8,051 bases of DNA from Aequorivita sp. GTDB taxonomy: Bacteria > Bacteroidota > Bacteroidia > Flavobacteriales > Flavobacteriaceae. The notes below the pieces were generated by a model. The model saw only the letters and a program-made list of their open reading frames with translations, was not told where the DNA came from and did not search any database. Location: the NCBI GenBank assembly GCA_002733915.1, contig NVXN01000007.1, forward strand, positions 35,323-43,373, given 5' to 3'. Positions 6,550 through 8,051 of this stretch are shown piece by piece. The position numbers and the translations under genes were made by a program. The number at the start of each line of letters is the position of its first letter. Positions within the stretch are counted from its first letter, which is position 1.

Positions 6550-6972
6550 TCATTTAATCGCTTTTCCATTAAGCACAATGCTGTATGTAATTTTCACCGA
6601 AGCTTCCAGCGTGATTGAAACCGAACAGTATTTTTCGAAACTAAGCTCTGCCGCACGGATGGCTTTTGCCTCGTCAATTTTGCCTTCCAAATAAAGCGTT
6701 ACGTGGATTGCCTCAAACGGTTTGGCGTCGCGTACTTCCTTTCGTTCGCCTTCCACTTCCATTTTATAGGAAGTGATTTCCTGTCGCTGTTTTTTCAAAA
6801 TCATAACAACATCAATCGCGCTGCAACCGCCAACGCCCATCAACAAAAGCTCCATCGGGCTTGTACCTTTGGAAGGTTCGTCGGCTTTATTGTCGATGAA
6901 AACGGGAACGCCGGAAGCGCCTTTTGCTTCAAAAAGATAGTTGTCGTTTATTCTGTTTAAGGATACTTTCAT
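6550..6972 (-). CDS. OsmC/Ohr family thiol-dependent peroxidase-like protein
   Basis: A 140-residue, one-domain OsmC-fold protein of usual length. The two conserved redox cysteines are present: Cys50 in GVGGCSAIDVVMIL, preceded by the typical SKGTSPMELLLMG, and Cys116 in FEKYCSVSITL. An Arg for the peroxide-binding site is likely among the N-terminal strands but is not assigned with certainty. Family members are cytoplasmic and reduce organic hydroperoxides or related oxidants with thiol cofactors; the specific substrate here is unknown. It lies upstream of the met operon on the same strand but is separated from it by the repeat block and has its own upstream region. It diverges from metK. 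A weak TATCTTCG (7029-7022) could be its -7 box, but no clear -33 box was found. It could instead be one of the YhfA-like OsmC proteins of unknown role. Confidence 0.9.
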   Translation of the reverse strand: MKVSLNRINDNYLFEAKGASGVPVFIDNKADEPSKGTSPMELLLMGVGGCSAIDVVMILKKQRQEITSYKMEVEGERKEVRDAKPFEAIHVTLYLEGKIDEAKAIRAAELSFEKYCSVSITLEASVKITYSIVLNGKAIK

Positions 6973-7043
6973 AATAATGTTTTTGGCTTGGATGATTTAT
7001 GATGAAGGAAAATTCTAAAAACGAAGATACCCATTTTAAATTT

Positions 7044-7072
7044 TTTGTAATTTATTTTTAATTGTACATTTG
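7044..7072 (+). promoter_or_regulatory. Bacteroidota-type promoter for metK
   Basis: TTTG (7044-7047), 17 bases, then TACATTTG (7065-7072), an exact match to the TAnnTTTG -7 element. Transcription would begin about 7079, at the first bases of the SAM-II-like aptamer. That agreement between promoter and RNA boundary supports both calls. The spacing is slightly short of the usual 19. Confidence 0.7.
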
Positions 7073-7078
7073 CGACCA

Positions 7079-7133
7079 TCATGAGGAAAGATTTGACTGA
7101 TTGCGACCTCAATAAAAAATGCTAAAGGCAGTG
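7079..7133 (+). ncRNA. Candidate SAM-II riboswitch upstream of metK
   Basis: The core fits the SAM-II (metA-type) pseudoknot. P1 is TGAGG (7082-7086) with CCTCA (7107-7111). The loop reads GATTTGACTGATTGCGA, close to the GAUUUAACCGUAUUGCA of the structurally solved SAM-II RNA. The linker ATAAAAAAT is followed by the conserved GCTAAA (7121-7126). ACTG (7096-7099) in the loop can pair with CAGT (7129-7132), replacing the CCG/CGG-type pseudoknot pairing, as compensatory change would. SAM-II is known from alphaproteobacteria and also from Bacteroidota. Its position at the predicted 5' end of the metK transcript is the right context. The identification comes from reading the motif against remembered consensus, without a covariance-model score. 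The remaining leader to metK is long, about 170 bases. Confidence 0.75.
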
Positions 7134-7166
7134 AAAACTTCCCTTCGGCGCTTTCGTCAAATCTTT
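7087..7166 (+). promoter_or_regulatory. Competing 11-bp helix across the metK leader
   Basis: AAAGATTTGAC (7087-7097) is exactly complementary to GTCAAATCTTT (7156-7166), followed by T and A7. The left strand covers the loop-1 bases and the first pseudoknot bases of the SAM-II-like aptamer, so this helix and the ligand-bound fold exclude each other. It is therefore a good candidate for the expression-platform switch. Whether the long helix is the on or the off state cannot be read from the sequence. Confidence 0.55.
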
Positions 7167-7175
7167 TAAAAAAAT

Positions 7176-7271
7176 GACATAAGACTTTTGGATATAGGAC
7201 TTAAGACTATTGTATTTAATTCAATTAAGAATAATTTTAGTCCTACGTCTTACATCTTATCGTCCTACGTC
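7176..7271. repeat. Heptamer-built imperfect inverted repeat in the metK leader
   Basis: Two 34-base arms, 7176-7209 and 7238-7271, are imperfect reverse complements around a 28-base AT-rich centre. The right arm breaks into degenerate 7-base units (TACGTCT, TACATCT, TATCGTCC, TACGTC), and the left arm into their reverse complements (GACATAA, GACTT.., GGACTTAAGACTA). The block lies between the riboswitch and the metK start and would be transcribed as a long imperfect hairpin. It looks like a degenerate simple repeat of the kind I recall scattered in flavobacterial intergenic DNA; no coding potential is seen. Confidence 0.75.
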
Positions 7272-7305
7272 AAAATAAATAAAATTGAATTTTTAAATAT
7301 ATTTT

Positions 7306-8051
7306 ATGGCCTATTTATTTACTTCGGAAAGCGTTTCCGAAGGACACCCAGATAAAGTTGCGGATCAAATTAGCGATGCGCTTTTGGATAATTTTTTAGC
7401 TTTCGACCCAGAAAGTAAAGTTGCTTGCGAAACATTAGTAACTACCGGGCAGGTTGTTTTGGCAGGTGAAGTAAAAAGCAACACCTATCTTGACGTTCAA
7501 ACTATCGCGCGTGATGTGATTAACAAAATTGGTTACACAAAGGGCGAATATAAATTCAGCGGTGATTCCTGCGGTGTAATTTCATTGATTCACGAGCAAT
7601 CCCAGGACATTAACCAAGGAGTTGATCGCGAAAACAAAGAGGAACAGGGTGCAGGTGACCAAGGAATGATGTTCGGTTATGCCACCAGGGAAACGGAAAA
7701 TTATATGCCGTTAGCATTGGATATTTCGCATAAAATTTTAATTGAATTGGCTGCACTTCGGCGCGAGGATTCTGAAATAAAATACTTGCGCCCAGATGCA
7801 AAAAGTCAGGTTACCATTGAATACAGTGATGACAATATTCCCCAGAAAATAGTTGCAATTGTTGTTTCCACACAGCACGATGAGTTTGATGAGGATGACA
7901 AAATGCTTTCAAAAATACAGAAGGATATAAAGGAAATCCTGATTCCACGAGTGAAGAAACAACTTCCCGAATATGTTCAGAAATTGTTCAATGATGAAAT
8001 TGTTTATCACATAAATCCAACCGGAAAGTTTGTAATAGGCGGTCCTCATGG
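7306..8051 (+). CDS. metK: S-adenosylmethionine synthetase, N-terminal 248 residues
   Basis: The ATG at 7306 opens a frame that stays open to the window edge, 248 of the roughly 380-420 residues usual for MetK. The enzyme makes SAM from methionine and ATP in the cytoplasm, with Mg and K as cofactors. Seen in order: FTSESVSEGHPDKVADQISDA, with His14, Asp16 and Lys17 of the ATP/phosphate site; TTGQVVLAGEV at 46-56; GAGDQGMMFGYA at 115-126, the methionine/ATP-binding signature; DAKSQVT at 164-170; STQH at 188-191; and INPTGKFVIGGPHG at 236 onward, the start of the second signature motif. All visible catalytic residues are intact. There is no strong Shine-Dalgarno sequence, only an AT-rich lead-in, as is usual in Bacteroidota. 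Expression is probably under SAM control through the riboswitch-like leader. It is transcribed away from the osmC and metH/metF genes. Confidence 0.97.
   Translation, partial: MAYLFTSESVSEGHPDKVADQISDALLDNFLAFDPESKVACETLVTTGQVVLAGEVKSNTYLDVQTIARDVINKIGYTKGEYKFSGDSCGVISLIHEQSQDINQGVDRENKEEQGAGDQGMMFGYATRETENYMPLALDISHKILIELAALRREDSEIKYLRPDAKSQVTIEYSDDNIPQKIVAIVVSTQHDEFDEDDKMLSKIQKDIKEILIPRVKKQLPEYVQKLFNDEIVYHINPTGKFVIGGPH

Noticed and set aside
6287..6694. Plus-strand 135-codon frame with DRFAKGQK repeats
   Set aside because: It starts inside the riboswitch/promoter region, stays open because the tandem unit is 24 bp, and then runs antisense through osmC. Composition is repeat-driven and there is no family resemblance.

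Overview
The window looks like a methionine / S-adenosylmethionine (SAM) locus from a member of the Bacteroidota, most likely a flavobacterium. The signs are AT-rich DNA, promoters of the Bacteroidota TTTG / TAnnTTTG type, a methionine synthase split into two polypeptides in the flavobacterial manner, and a PagL-like lipid A deacylase of the type seen in that group. Species cannot be fixed from the sequence alone.

Layout. Positions 1-6350 hold a minus-strand transcription unit, read from high to low coordinates. It consists of a promoter (6320-6350), a SAM-I (S-box) riboswitch (6157-6293), a repeat-filled leader (5988-6156), the homocysteine-methyltransferase module of methionine synthase (4974-5987), a fold-type II PLP serine/threonine dehydratase or racemase (4036-4977), the folate/B12/activation part of MetH (1300-3999), metF (343-1299), and the start of a PagL-type acyloxyacyl hydrolase (1-322, cut by the window edge). 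Most junctions are tight: a 4-base ATGA overlap, a 36-base gap holding a small palindrome, a stop codon abutting a start codon, and 20 bases. Upstream lie a 24-bp tandem repeat and a pyrimidine-rich inverted repeat (6374-6549), then osmC on the minus strand (6550-6972). On the plus strand, diverging from osmC, are a Bacteroidota promoter (7044-7072), a candidate SAM-II riboswitch (about 7079-7133), a degenerate heptamer inverted repeat (7176-7271) and metK (7306 onward, cut by the window edge).

How it works together. MetF makes 5-methyl-THF, and the two MetH polypeptides use it to methylate homocysteine to methionine. MetK converts methionine to SAM. SAM then probably represses both arms, through a SAM-I aptamer on the metH/metF operon and a different, pseudoknotted SAM-II-like aptamer on metK. 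The points most worth a second look are the two aptamer classes in one locus, a SAM-I P1 helix that runs straight into a U7 tract, an 11-bp pairing that would compete with the SAM-II fold, the PLP enzyme lodged inside the split metH, and an interspersed repeat that appears to have been absorbed in frame into the MetH activation domain. Several other intergenic palindromes look like dispersed flavobacterial repeats.
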